From contig NZ_JABWGX010000003.1 in the NCBI RefSeq assembly GCF_021730435.1, positions 1 through 64,000 of the forward strand: DNA of 64,000 nucleotides. Reading direction: 5' to 3'. This DNA is from Xanthobacter agilis (lineage in GTDB: Bacteria > Pseudomonadota > Alphaproteobacteria > Rhizobiales > Xanthobacteraceae). A program made the translations under genes and the position numbers. Below, in pieces: positions 43,500-51,792 of this stretch; the stretch's first letter is position 1, and every line of letters starts with the position of its first letter. A model generated the notes under the pieces. It had not been told where the DNA came from. It worked only from the letters and a program-made list of their open reading frames with translations, and made no database searches.

Positions 43500-43530
43500 G
43501 CCCGGCGACCTTAGCGCCGGGCGGCGTTTT
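43500..43530 (+). terminator. Intrinsic terminator after argB
   Basis: GCCCGGCG at 43500-43507 pairs with 43515-43522 around a 7-nt loop, followed by GGCG and TTTT at 43527-43530, 38 bp after the argB stop. Confidence 0.7.
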
Positions 43531-43540
43531 CCGTGGGCTA

Positions 43541-43642
43541 GAGCAATTCCAGCAAAAGTGTGCAGCGGTCTTGCGCCTGGAATTGCGATAAAACAAAGAC
43601 TTAGAGCATTTCCGGTGAGCAGGGGTTCACCGCAAATGCTCT
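43541..43642. repeat. RIME-like double-palindrome intergenic element
   Basis: A 102-bp element of two palindromes. The first: GCAATTCCAG (43543-43552) with its exact complement at 43577-43586. The second: AGAGCATTT (43603-43611) with its complement at 43634-43642, and inner arms CGGTGA/TCACCG at 43613-43618 and 43627-43632. Size and two-palindrome layout match the RIME class of dispersed intergenic repeats described in Rhizobium. It lies between the convergent argB and GNAT genes, the usual setting for such elements. Only this one copy was noticed in the window. Confidence 0.7.
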
Positions 43643-43657
43643 GGGCGGGCTCCGCGC

Positions 43658-44179
43658 TCAGCGGCTGGGCAGCGTTCCGGAGCCGGCGCCAAGGGCGCGC
43701 TGCATCAGCACGGTGTCGATCCAGCGCCCGAGCTTGAAGCCGGTGGCGGGCAGGGTGCCGATGGGCGCGAAGCCGCAGGCGCGATGCAGGGCGATGGAGC
43801 CGGCATTGCCGCTGTCGCCGATCACCGCCACCATCTGCCGGAAATCCCGCGCTTCGCACGCGGTGATCAGCGCCTCCAGCAGGGCCTTGCCGAAGCCGCG
43901 ACCGTGCATCGTCTCGTCCACATAGACCGAGTTTTCCACCGTGTTCTTGTAGGCGACACGGGGGCGGAAGGCGGTGGCATAGGCATAGCCCACCACCAGC
44001 CCGTCTTCTTCCATCACCAGGAAGGGATAGCCGGCATCCATGATCGCCTGCCGTCGGCGGGCCATCTCCTCCGGCCCCGGCGGATCGATCTCGAACGAGG
44101 CGGTGCCGGCGAGCACGGCGGCATCATAGATGGCGGCGATGGCGAGGCTGTCTTCTGGGGTCGCGGCACGGATGGGCAT
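43658..44179 (-). CDS. GNAT family N-acetyltransferase (phosphinothricin acetyltransferase-like)
   Basis: A 173-residue acetyltransferase. The opening MPIRAATPEDSLAIAAIYDAAV, the central EEDGLVVGYAYATAFRPRVAYKNTVENSVYV and the acetyl-CoA loop HGRGFGKALLEAL, then AVIGDSGNAGSIALHRACGF, are typical of the PAT/Bar subgroup, whose natural substrates include methionine derivatives or other small amines. The start at 44179 has GGAAAG seven bases before it; an ATG five codons upstream (44194) is the alternative. It ends next to the RIME-like element. Confidence 0.88.
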   Translation of the reverse strand: MPIRAATPEDSLAIAAIYDAAVLAGTASFEIDPPGPEEMARRRQAIMDAGYPFLVMEEDGLVVGYAYATAFRPRVAYKNTVENSVYVDETMHGRGFGKALLEALITACEARDFRQMVAVIGDSGNAGSIALHRACGFAPIGTLPATGFKLGRWIDTVLMQRALGAGSGTLPSR

Positions 44180-44336
44180 GGCCAGTCTTTCCATGGCTTC
44201 AAGGACAGGGCGAGGGGGCCGCCCATGGGCGGGCGCCGCCGCGCGTCTGCGGGCCGGTCTCGCCGGTGAACCTCCGGTGGAATCGGTCTCGCGCCCTCTT
44301 ATACCAGCGGTTCCAGGGCTTCGCCCATGGACCATC

Positions 44337-44372
44337 GGCCAAGCCCGTGGCCAAGCCTGCGGCCAAGCCCGC
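44337..44372. repeat. 12-bp tandem repeat, three copies
   Basis: GGCCAAGCCCGT, GGCCAAGCCTGC and GGCCAAGCCCGC in tandem, in the gap between the Bax-inhibitor gene and the GNAT gene (both minus strand). A plus-strand frame would read it as a Lys-Pro-Ala repeat, but no credible gene contains it. Confidence 0.65.
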
Positions 44373-44401
44373 GATCATCACGGCGGCGCCTCGGGGCCGG
44401 G

Positions 44402-44432
44402 CAAAAGAAAACCCCGGCCGAAGCCGGGGTTT
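44402..44432 (-). terminator. Strong intrinsic terminator with UUCG loop
   Basis: Bases 44409-44418 and 44423-44432 form a perfect 10-bp stem. On the minus strand the loop reads TTCG (an extra-stable tetraloop) and the stem is followed by TTTTCTTTTG, 30 bp after the stop of the Bax-inhibitor-1 gene. Confidence 0.88.
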
Positions 44433-44461
44433 CCGTAAGCATGGGTGGGATGAACCCGGCG

Positions 44462-45250
44462 TCAGTCGTTGCTGCGGTTGCCGAAGAGCTGGAGCAGCAT
44501 CATGAACAGGTTGATGAAGTCCAGGTAGAGGGTGAGCGCGCCCATAATGGCCTTCTTGCCCATCACCGCCACGTCGTCGCCCTCGAAATACATCTCCTTG
44601 ATGCGCTGGGTGTCGTAGGCGGTGAGGCCCGCGAACACCAGCACGCCCACCACGGACACGATGAACTGGAGCATCGAGGAGCCGAGGAAGATGTTCACCA
44701 GCGAGGCGATGATGATGCCGAACAGGCCCATCATCAGGAAGGTGCCCATGCCGGAGAGATCCTTCTGCGTCGTGTAGCCAAAAAGGCTCAGCGCGCCGAA
44801 GGAAGCCGCGGTGATGAAGAACACCCGGACGATGCTCTCATGGGTGTAGACGAGGAAGATGGTGGACAGCGACACGCCCACCAGGCCCGCATAGACCCAG
44901 AAGGTGATCTGCGCCGCGGTGACGCTCATCCGTTCCACACGGAAGCTCAAGAAGAACACGGCGGCCAGCGGGGCCAGCATCACCACCCACTTCAGGGGGC
45001 TCACGAACAGGGTATAACCCAGCTGGGTCAGCATGATGCCGCCAGCCACCCGCCCCGCCGCAAGGCTCGGATCCGTGGTGACGGACAGCATGTAGATGCC
45101 GAGCGCAGCGGCGCCCGTAATGGCGAGGCCGAGCGTCATGTAATTGTACACGCTCAGCATGTACGTACGCAGCCCCTGGTCGATCGCGGCCTGCGAGCGT
45201 GCCACCGACGGGTTCCAACGCCCGGCGACGTTGCGATCATAATCGGACAT
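44462..45250 (-). CDS. Bax inhibitor-1/YccA family membrane protein
   Basis: A 262-residue inner-membrane protein with about seven hydrophobic segments. It shows the BI-1 family pattern: a polar N-terminus, a conserved LRTYMLSVYNYMTLGLAITG first segment, and the signature ending in FAGLTAYDTQRIKEMYFEGDD followed by LYLDFINLFMMLLQLFG. Bacterial members such as YccA interact with FtsH or act as pH-sensitive calcium leaks; here the role is not shown. It is monocistronic with a strong terminator, and diverges from the outer-membrane-type protein gene. Confidence 0.92.
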   Translation of the reverse strand: MSDYDRNVAGRWNPSVARSQAAIDQGLRTYMLSVYNYMTLGLAITGAAALGIYMLSVTTDPSLAAGRVAGGIMLTQLGYTLFVSPLKWVVMLAPLAAVFFLSFRVERMSVTAAQITFWVYAGLVGVSLSTIFLVYTHESIVRVFFITAASFGALSLFGYTTQKDLSGMGTFLMMGLFGIIIASLVNIFLGSSMLQFIVSVVGVLVFAGLTAYDTQRIKEMYFEGDDVAVMGKKAIMGALTLYLDFINLFMMLLQLFGNRSND

Positions 45251-45372
45251 CGTCGTTCCCCTTCAAGAAACTCGAAACCCTTTGCCGGCGCCAAAACGCA
45301 CCGAGGGCTTCGTGCGTCAATATGGTGGGTTCCGCATAGGGCGGCAAGACGAACAAAGATGAAAATTACGCA

Positions 45373-45406
45373 AGGTCACTTTAGGTCAGGTGCATGCCGT
45401 TGACCT
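45373..45406. promoter_or_regulatory. AGGTCA direct repeat plus inverted copy
   Basis: AGGTCA at 45373-45378 and 45383-45388, exactly one helical turn (10 bp) apart, and the inverted copy TGACCT at 45401-45406. The group lies between the divergent Bax-inhibitor gene (start 45250) and the outer-membrane-type gene (start 45542). Three half-sites with helical phasing suggest a regulator site; the protein is unknown. Confidence 0.4.
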
Positions 45407-45541
45407 CTTGTCCCTGCCGGTGTCCTGAAACTTCCGCTATAGTCGGGTGGGGTCAGGGCAACCAGCATGGGGCAGGCAAGGGGCACCGGCGCACGGCGGC
45501 GGGCGCCGCGGTGTTCGCGGCGGGGTGCTTCTCCTTCGTGC

Positions 45542-46381
45542 ATGCAACTCATGAGAGATATTGGGGCGAGGACAATCCCCGGTCTCGGGCTCCTCGGCCT
45601 GTGTCTCCTCCTGGCGGTGGCTATCCCCGCGCGCGCTGCTTTTGCGGGGGCGTGGACGCTCCGGGGCGGGGAAGGCCAGTCGATCCTCCAGAGCACGGCG
45701 GTTCATTCGGGCTCCGAGTTCGGTCCGTCATCGCATCTGTACGACAGCCGCCCCTATGACAAGGTCGAGGTGACGCTGGTCTTTGAGTATGGCCTCACCG
45801 ACTGGCTGACCGTGATCGCCGCGCCTCAGGTGCTGTCTATCTCCCTGGGTGATCCCTATCCGGCGACCTACAATGGTCCGGGCTATATGGACGCAGGCGC
45901 GCGGGTGCGCCTGTGGCAGCAGGACGGGCTCGTGGTTTCGACCCAGGTGGTGGGTCGGCTGCCGGGAACCGGCAATTCCTCGAGCGCGGCGGCGGTGGGC
46001 TATGACGATCCCGAGCTGGATCTGCGCCTGCTGGCGGGGTGGTCCTTCACCCTGTGGGGCCGTCCGACCTATGTGGATGCGCAGCTCGCGCAGCGCCTGC
46101 GCTTCGGTGATCCGCCGGACGAGTTGCATCTCGACCTGACCCTCGGCGTGCGCTTGGCGGAGCGCTGGCAGGTGCTGGCGCAATCCTTCAACGTGATGTC
46201 CGAGGGCGCGGGCGCGGGGCCATATTTCGATGTCTCCTATGAATATTACAAGTTCCAGCTTGGAGCCGCCTACGATTGGAGCGCGGCCATGACGGTGCAG
46301 GCCGCCTTCGTCAGGACCTGGCTCGCCCGCAATGCGCCGGAGGAGAACGGCCTGGTGCTGAGCGCGCTTTATCGCTTCTGA
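45542..46381 (+). CDS. Putative outer-membrane beta-barrel protein
   Basis: A 279-residue product. A signal peptide (hydrophobic LGLLGLCLLLAVAIPARA ending near residue 33) is followed by about 240 residues of alternating beta-type segments with many aromatic residues (LVFEYGLTDWLTVIAAPQVL, FDVSYEYYKFQLGAAYDW) and a C-terminal phenylalanine (LSALYRF), the usual outer-membrane barrel ending. No specific family is assigned; some relatives of this look are called transporter or phenol-degradation-type proteins. The start is uncertain between ATGs at 45542 and 45551. It overlaps the convergent DMT transporter gene by 13 bp. Confidence 0.7.
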   Translation: MQLMRDIGARTIPGLGLLGLCLLLAVAIPARAAFAGAWTLRGGEGQSILQSTAVHSGSEFGPSSHLYDSRPYDKVEVTLVFEYGLTDWLTVIAAPQVLSISLGDPYPATYNGPGYMDAGARVRLWQQDGLVVSTQVVGRLPGTGNSSSAAAVGYDDPELDLRLLAGWSFTLWGRPTYVDAQLAQRLRFGDPPDELHLDLTLGVRLAERWQVLAQSFNVMSEGAGAGPYFDVSYEYYKFQLGAAYDWSAAMTVQAAFVRTWLARNAPEENGLVLSALYRF

Positions 46382-47322
46382 GCGGCGGCCTCGCCGGTGG
46401 TGACAAGGCGGATGCCGACCGCGATCGGGAGGATGCCCAGCAAATCGAGCGGCGGCACGGTTTCGCCCAGCAGCAGCCAGCCGAACAGCAGGCCCAGCGG
46501 CGGCATCAGGAAATGCAGGGCGCTGGCGCGGGTGGCGCTGGAGCGGTTCAGGATGAACAGCCACAGGCTGAACGCGCCCACCGAGGCCCCAAGAGTCAGG
46601 TACAAAAACGACACCGTCAGCGCCGGCGTGAGATGAATGCGCGCCGGGTCTTCCATCAGCAGCGCGATGGGCGCCAGCACCAGCCCGCCGGCCAGGGCCT
46701 GCACGCCGCTGCCCAGCAGCAGCGTGCCCGGCGGCAGGCGCGCCCGCTTATAGGCGAGGGTGCCGGCGGTGAGCGCCAGCAGGGCCGCCAGCACGAACAG
46801 CGCCCCCACCGGGTCCTCATGGCCGCCGCCGATGCGCGAACGCAGCACGATGGCGACCCCGATGACCCCCAGAAGCAGGCCGAACAGCTTTCTGCCGGTC
46901 ATCCGCTCGCCGAGCAGCGGCGCCGCCGCCAACGCGGTGATGAGGGGCGTGGCGCTGACCACCACCGCGGTGAAGCCGGACGAGACCGTGGTCATGCCCC
47001 AATAGGAAAAGCCGAGATAGGCCGCGTTGTTCAGCACGCCGATGCTGGCGAACAGGGAGAGGACACGCCACCCCACCCGGCGCCAGGCGCCGAACATGGC
47101 GCAGGCGAAAAGCAGCACGCCGCCCGCCAGCAGGAACCGTGCCGAAAGCAGCAGCAGCGGCGGGCAATCGGCCAGCGCGGTCTTGGCCGCCGCGAAGGCC
47201 GAGCTCCAGATGAGGCAGAACAGGACGATCAGCGCCAGGGTGCCGTCGATGCGGATGCCGGGCGTGGTGGACGACCGCGGGGACGCGCTCACGATGGGCT
47301 TGTTGATGACCGGTTTGTTCAT
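46369..47322 (-). CDS. EamA-type (DMT superfamily) transporter
   Basis: A 317-residue inner-membrane protein with ten hydrophobic segments in two EamA repeats (LIVLFCLIWSSAFAAAKTALA opening; AAPLLGERMTGRKLFGLLLG closing the first half; LLFGWLLLGETVPPLDLLG closing the second). Such proteins move amino acids, nucleobases or drugs, generally outward; the substrate is unknown. A polar N-terminus of about 27 residues comes first. The LysR-type regulator gene is divergent with a 130-bp AT-rich gap, the usual arrangement for a regulator and its target. Confidence 0.9.
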   Translation of the reverse strand: MNKPVINKPIVSASPRSSTTPGIRIDGTLALIVLFCLIWSSAFAAAKTALADCPPLLLLSARFLLAGGVLLFACAMFGAWRRVGWRVLSLFASIGVLNNAAYLGFSYWGMTTVSSGFTAVVVSATPLITALAAAPLLGERMTGRKLFGLLLGVIGVAIVLRSRIGGGHEDPVGALFVLAALLALTAGTLAYKRARLPPGTLLLGSGVQALAGGLVLAPIALLMEDPARIHLTPALTVSFLYLTLGASVGAFSLWLFILNRSSATRASALHFLMPPLGLLFGWLLLGETVPPLDLLGILPIAVGIRLVTTGEAAAQKR

Positions 47323-47452
47323 GGCGCGCTCGCGGAAGGATCAGGGTTCCGGCTTCGCACGTCCGCGACACATTTAAAAATTCGATGTTTTGATATTAAG
47401 TAGTGGAAATACGAATGTTACGGCGCGCCCGCGCGGGGCGCGGGAAGCGGCC

Positions 47453-48337
47453 ATGTTCGATCTCGATCTCCTGAAGGCCTTCGTGAGCGTGGTGGATGCG
47501 GGCGGCTTCACCCGCGCCGGTACGCGGGTGCATCGCACCCAATCCACGGTGAGCCAGCAGATTCGCCGCCTGGAGGAGCAGGCGGGCCATGCGCTCCTGG
47601 TGCGGGGCCCGCGCGCGGTGAGCGTTACCGCCGAGGGCGAGCGGCTTTTGGCTTATGCGCGGCGCATTCTGGCACTGAGCGCGGAGGCGCGGGCGGCGCT
47701 GGCGGATGGCGGCGGGAATGTGGTGCGGCTGGGCATCCCGGAAGATTTCGCGGTGGCGGCGCTGACCGGTCTTGTCGCCGATTTCGCCCGCGACCATCCG
47801 ACGGTGCGGCTGTCGGTGCGCTGCGCCTTGAGCTGCGATCTGGCCATGGACCTGGATCGGGGCGACCTCGATCTGGCCTTGATGAAGCGGGATGGCGGCG
47901 GTCCGGCTCCGGCGACGGGTGCTTTCGTGCGCGCGTCCTGGCCGGAGCGTCTGGTTTGGGTGGCGGGGGCGGGGCTGGCCGATCCTGTGGCGCGCGATCC
48001 GCTGCCGCTGGTGGCTTTCCCGCAGGGGTGCCTCTACCGCAACCGGGCGGTCCACGCGCTGGAACAGGCGGGGCGCGACTGGCGCATTGCCTATGAAAGC
48101 CCGAACCTGCTCGGCATCGAGGCGGCGCTCGCCGGCGGGCTCGGGGTGGCGCTGCTGGAGCGCCGGGCGGTCGGCGCCGGTCACCGGGTGCTGGGCGCCG
48201 CGGCCGGACTGCCCCCGGTCGCGCCCACCAAGCTGGTGCTGTGCGTGGCGGATCGGCCCGGCGCCGCCGCCTCGGCCTTGGCGGAGGCGGTGGTGGCTTT
48301 CTGCGACCGGGAAGCGGGGGTGCGAAGCGCGGCCTGA
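47453..48337 (+). CDS. LysR family transcriptional regulator
   Basis: A 294-residue regulator with the N-terminal winged HTH (LKAFVSVVDAGGFTRAGTRVHRTQSTVSQQIRRLEEQ) and a periplasmic-binding-protein-like effector domain from about residue 90. The divergent EamA transporter gene is the likely target; the AT-rich gap between them (about 47372-47400) has ATC-type half-sites spaced as in T-N11-A LysR boxes, but an exact operator cannot be fixed. The effector is unknown. It ends five bases from the convergent glucokinase gene. Confidence 0.9.
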   Translation: MFDLDLLKAFVSVVDAGGFTRAGTRVHRTQSTVSQQIRRLEEQAGHALLVRGPRAVSVTAEGERLLAYARRILALSAEARAALADGGGNVVRLGIPEDFAVAALTGLVADFARDHPTVRLSVRCALSCDLAMDLDRGDLDLALMKRDGGGPAPATGAFVRASWPERLVWVAGAGLADPVARDPLPLVAFPQGCLYRNRAVHALEQAGRDWRIAYESPNLLGIEAALAGGLGVALLERRAVGAGHRVLGAAAGLPPVAPTKLVLCVADRPGAAASALAEAVVAFCDREAGVRSAA

Positions 48338-48342
48338 GCCCG

Positions 48343-49284
48343 TCAATCCGCCTGGAGCAGGTGCCGCCCCAGCCGCGCGGCGCCGAGCAGGCCGGGGGCG
48401 GCGTGGGTCACCACCTGAACCGGCACCTGGGCCAGGCGCTCGCCATAGGGGGGATGGTCCTCGAAGGCGGTCCGGAACGGGCTGTCGGCGAACAGCGGCG
48501 CCAGCGCCCGCCCGAGCCCCCCGCCTACATAGACCCCGCCCAGGGCCTCGAACGCCAGGGTCAGGTCGCCGAGCACCCGGCCCAGCACCCGCAGAAACAC
48601 GGCGCAGCTTTCCTTCTCGCTGGGCTGGCCGTTGGCCGCGGCCTTGATGATGGCGTGGGAGGAGAGCTGCTCGCCGGTGAGGATGCGGTGCAGGCGCGCC
48701 AGCCCGCTGCCTGACAGTACATGCTCCACCGCGACCGGCCCGAAATCTCGCACCAGGTGGGCGATGATGCGGGCCTCGTCGGTGGTTACCGCGCCAAGGC
48801 GCATGTGCCCGGACTCGCTGGGCAGCACGTCGTAGCCATTTTCGCGGGTGAGGATCACGGCCGTGCCGAAGCCGGTGCCGGGCCCGCACACCAGCCGGGG
48901 GCGCCCGGCGGCGGCCCGGCCCACGCCCACGCCGAGCAGATCGTCGCGGCCGAGCTGGGGCACCGCATGGGCGAACGCGGCGAAATCGTTCACCACCTCC
49001 ACCCGCCGGAGGCCGAAGCCGGCGGCGAGCGCCGCGCGGGAGAAGCGCCAGTCGCGGTTGGTGAGGCGGATGTCGTCGCCATCGATGGGACCGGCTACCG
49101 CCAGTACCGCCGCGGCGGGTCGGTCGCCGGACATGTCCGCCAGATAGGTGCCGATCAGCTCCTGGGCCGAGGCATAAGAATCGTTCGCCTCCAGGCGCAC
49201 GTCGAAGGGCACGCCATCGGCGCCGGCGCGGGCGATGCGGGTGGTCGTGCCGCCAATGTCTGCGATGAGGATGGATGGAGCCAT
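48343..49284 (-). CDS. glk: Glucokinase
   Basis: ATP-dependent phosphorylation of glucose in the cytosol. The 313-residue protein belongs to the Glk group rather than ROK: phosphate loop LIADIGGTTTRIA, the catalytic Asp in VVNDFAAFAHAV, CGPGTGFGTAVI, PSESGHMRLG, and GGVYVGGGLGRAL for the adenosine site. The frame continues far upstream, but the start at 49284 (MAPSILIADIGG) fits the family. It is a single gene with a 392-bp upstream gap. Confidence 0.93.
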   Translation of the reverse strand: MAPSILIADIGGTTTRIARAGADGVPFDVRLEANDSYASAQELIGTYLADMSGDRPAAAVLAVAGPIDGDDIRLTNRDWRFSRAALAAGFGLRRVEVVNDFAAFAHAVPQLGRDDLLGVGVGRAAAGRPRLVCGPGTGFGTAVILTRENGYDVLPSESGHMRLGAVTTDEARIIAHLVRDFGPVAVEHVLSGSGLARLHRILTGEQLSSHAIIKAAANGQPSEKESCAVFLRVLGRVLGDLTLAFEALGGVYVGGGLGRALAPLFADSPFRTAFEDHPPYGERLAQVPVQVVTHAAPGLLGAARLGRHLLQAD

Positions 49285-49676
49285 GTCTGATCCGGCGTGG
49301 TGGACGAGCGTGCAATCTAGTGCGTTTTCGGGGGAGATGGATATCGCCGCGCGCGCAGAAAGTGGACCGGCGGGCGGGGGCACGGTTGCGACGCATCGCT
49401 GCTGGACGCCGGTCTCTTTTCCGCCTTCAATCTCAGGAAGAAGGGCGCTCCGCGCAGGGCCGGGTGGCACATGGTGGCGCCGAGGGCCGGCCTGCCGTAA
49501 GGTGCAGCAAATATGTGCGTCACCGGTGCCGGGGGACTGGCGGGAGGGCCGGGGCTGCGTACATAAAGCAACGGGTCTCTTTTCGCGATGCGGCGACATC
49601 CGGCGGAAGGGATCCACGATCGAGGTAACCGAGGCGCGGCGGCGGGACCGTGGCGCCGCAGGCATGGCGAAACGCA
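49285..49676. other. 392-bp gene-free region
   Basis: Divergent region between glk and the Tim44-like gene. The frames present give no credible protein. An 11-bp direct repeat GGTCTCTTTTC occurs at 49411-49421 and 49574-49584. No promoter was identified with confidence. Confidence 0.4.
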
Positions 49677-50399
49677 GTGATCGATCTCTACACGATCATC
49701 TTCCTGGCCCTGGCCGTGTTCATCTTCGTGCGGCTGCGCAGCGTGCTGGGCCAGCGCACGGGGCGCGAGCGGCCGCCCTATGATCCCTATTCCCGCGACA
49801 CCGCCCGACCGCCCCAGCCGGCGCCCGACAATGTGGTGCCCCTGCCCGAGCGCAACACGGTCAATCCCGGCCTGCCGCAGCCGGTGAGCACCGATCCCGA
49901 AGAGGCGCCGAAATTCCGCTGGGAGGGCGTTGCCGCCGAGGGCAGCGCGGTCGCGGCCGGCCTTGACCAGGCAGCGCGCATCGAGCCCGATTTCGACGCC
50001 ACGCACTTCCTGTCCGGCGCCAAGGCCGCCTACGAGATGATCGTGACCGCCTTCGCCAATGGCGATCGTCGGGCCTTGAAGGATCTCCTGTCCAAGGAGG
50101 TGTACGACAATTTCGCCGCGGCGATCACCGAGCGCGAAAGCCGGGGCGAGACCATGGAATCGCGATTCGTGGCCATCTCGCGCGCGGATCTGGAGCAGGC
50201 GGTGGTGCAGGGCGCCACGGCCCAACTCACGGTGCGTTTCGTGTCGCAGCTCATCTCCGTCACCCGTGGGCGTGACGGTGGCGTGGTGGACGGCGACGCC
50301 GAGACGGTGGCGGACGTGACCGACGTCTGGACCTTTGCCCGCGATCTCGGTACCCGCAATCCCAATTGGAAGCTCGTCGCGACCGAAGCGGCGCAGTGA
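49677..50399 (+). CDS. Tim44-like domain membrane-anchored protein
   Basis: A 240-residue protein with one N-terminal membrane segment (IDLYTIIFLALAVFIFVRL), a Pro-rich linker and a Tim44/MBA1-like domain of about 145 residues (FLSGAKAAYEMIVTAFANGDRRALKDLL opening). In alphaproteobacteria such proteins (TimA) are thought to assist membrane-protein or translocation-related work. The start is taken as GTG at 49677, which matches the conserved N-terminus of relatives; a GTG nine codons upstream is possible. mltA and smr follow directly, a linkage common in this order. Confidence 0.88.
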   Translation: MIDLYTIIFLALAVFIFVRLRSVLGQRTGRERPPYDPYSRDTARPPQPAPDNVVPLPERNTVNPGLPQPVSTDPEEAPKFRWEGVAAEGSAVAAGLDQAARIEPDFDATHFLSGAKAAYEMIVTAFANGDRRALKDLLSKEVYDNFAAAITERESRGETMESRFVAISRADLEQAVVQGATAQLTVRFVSQLISVTRGRDGGVVDGDAETVADVTDVWTFARDLGTRNPNWKLVATEAAQ

Positions 50400-50409
50400 G
50401 GCGGCGATC

Positions 50410-51792
50410 GTGGTGGATCTCGGGGAACACGGCGGCACGGCGGATCGTTCGGCGCCGTCCCGGATGGCGTGGACGGTGAGAGCCGGCGCATCCGGTGGTG
50501 CGGCCCGGAAGGCATGGCGGGCGGCCGGGGCCGGCGCGATCTGGGCCGGCGCGATCTGGGCCATGCTGGCTCTGGTCGCGGTGACCGGCGCCGGCGGGCC
50601 GGCGGTGGCCGGGTCGCCGGTTTCCGAGCGACCGGCGGGAGGCGGGCTGATGCCGGTGCCGCGGATTCCCGGTGCCAGCTTGGTGCCGATCTCCTTTTCG
50701 AACCTCAATGGCTGGGCGGAGGACGATCTGTCTTCCGCCTTTGTCGCGTTTCGCAACAGCTGCGCCATGGTCAGTCAATCCCCGGCAGTGGATGCGGTGG
50801 CCTCCGTGCCGACGCTGCGGTCCGGGCTCATCGAAGCCTGCGCCGCCGCCGACGCCCTCGCTGCCGATCTTGGCATCGAGAAGCCCTCGCGCCAGCTGGC
50901 GCGGCTGTTCTTCGAGCTGAATTTCCGTCCCTTCCGGGTGATGCCGGACACCAATCCCGACGCCTTTCTCACTGGCTATTACGAGCCGGAGGTGGAAGGT
51001 GCGCTGGAGCCCGGCGGCATGTTCAACGTGCCGGTCTACGCGCGGCCGTCTGATCTCGTCACGACTTCGGGACCTTCCGCGAACGGTGGTGGCGCGGTCC
51101 GCGTCGAGGCCGGTCGGGAGGTGCCCTATTACGACCGTAAGGAGATCGAGGACGGGGCGCTGGCGGGGCGAGGCCTGGAAATCGTCTATCTCAAGGATCC
51201 GGTCGACTATTTCTTCATGCAGATCCAGGGTTCGGCGCGGGTGCGGCTGGGTGACGGGCGGGTGCTGCGGCTCGGCTACGACGGCTATAATGGGCGCCCC
51301 TACACGCCGGTGGGCAAGCTGCTGATTCAGCGCGGGCTGGTGCCGCGCGACGAGATGTCCATGGACCGCATCCGCGCGTTCATGGAGGCCGACCCCGAGG
51401 CCGGGCGCGATCTGCGCCGCGAGAACCGGTCCTTCGTCTTCTTCAAGGTGCTGGATTTGTCATCCGACGTCGGCGCCATCGGGGCCCAGGGGGTCTCGCT
51501 GACCCCCGGCCGGTCGCTGGCGGTGGATCGACGGCTGCACACCTATGGCTCCCCGATTTTCGTCGAGGTGGTGCTGCCCCTGTCCGGGCCACGCTCGGCC
51601 GATCCGTTCCAACGGCTGATGATCGCCCAGGACACCGGCTCCGCCATTGTCGGTCCCGGCCGGGTGGATCTTTATTTCGGGACCGGGCAGGAGGCGGGAG
51701 CGGTGGCGGGGCGCATCCGGCATCGCGGGCGCATCGCCCTGCTGGTGCCGCGGTTCACCTGCCCGGACCCGGCGCGAGCCGGCGCGCCATGA
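50410..51792 (+). CDS. mltA: Membrane-bound lytic murein transglycosylase A
   Basis: Cleaves peptidoglycan between MurNAc and GlcNAc, forming 1,6-anhydro ends, in the periplasm. The MltA domain (FLTGYYEPEVEG, VPYYDRKEIEDGALAG, FFMQIQGSARVRL, DGYNGRPYTPVGK) is followed by the 3D domain with the catalytic aspartate in MIAQDTGSAIVGPGRVDLYFG. GTG at 50410 has GAGG eight bases before it and gives 460 residues; an ATG at 50464 also precedes the signal segment (AIWAMLALVAVTGAGGPAVAG). No lipobox cysteine is seen at the cleavage site. It lies 10 bp after the Tim44-like gene and overlaps smr. Confidence 0.93.
   Translation: MVDLGEHGGTADRSAPSRMAWTVRAGASGGAARKAWRAAGAGAIWAGAIWAMLALVAVTGAGGPAVAGSPVSERPAGGGLMPVPRIPGASLVPISFSNLNGWAEDDLSSAFVAFRNSCAMVSQSPAVDAVASVPTLRSGLIEACAAADALAADLGIEKPSRQLARLFFELNFRPFRVMPDTNPDAFLTGYYEPEVEGALEPGGMFNVPVYARPSDLVTTSGPSANGGGAVRVEAGREVPYYDRKEIEDGALAGRGLEIVYLKDPVDYFFMQIQGSARVRLGDGRVLRLGYDGYNGRPYTPVGKLLIQRGLVPRDEMSMDRIRAFMEADPEAGRDLRRENRSFVFFKVLDLSSDVGAIGAQGVSLTPGRSLAVDRRLHTYGSPIFVEVVLPLSGPRSADPFQRLMIAQDTGSAIVGPGRVDLYFGTGQEAGAVAGRIRHRGRIALLVPRFTCPDPARAGAP

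Noticed and set aside
45400-45443. TTGACC ... TATAGT as a sigma-70 promoter for the outer-membrane-type gene
   Set aside because: The hexamers are about 32 bp apart, far beyond the 16-18 bp needed; no better -35 is placed for the TATAGT.
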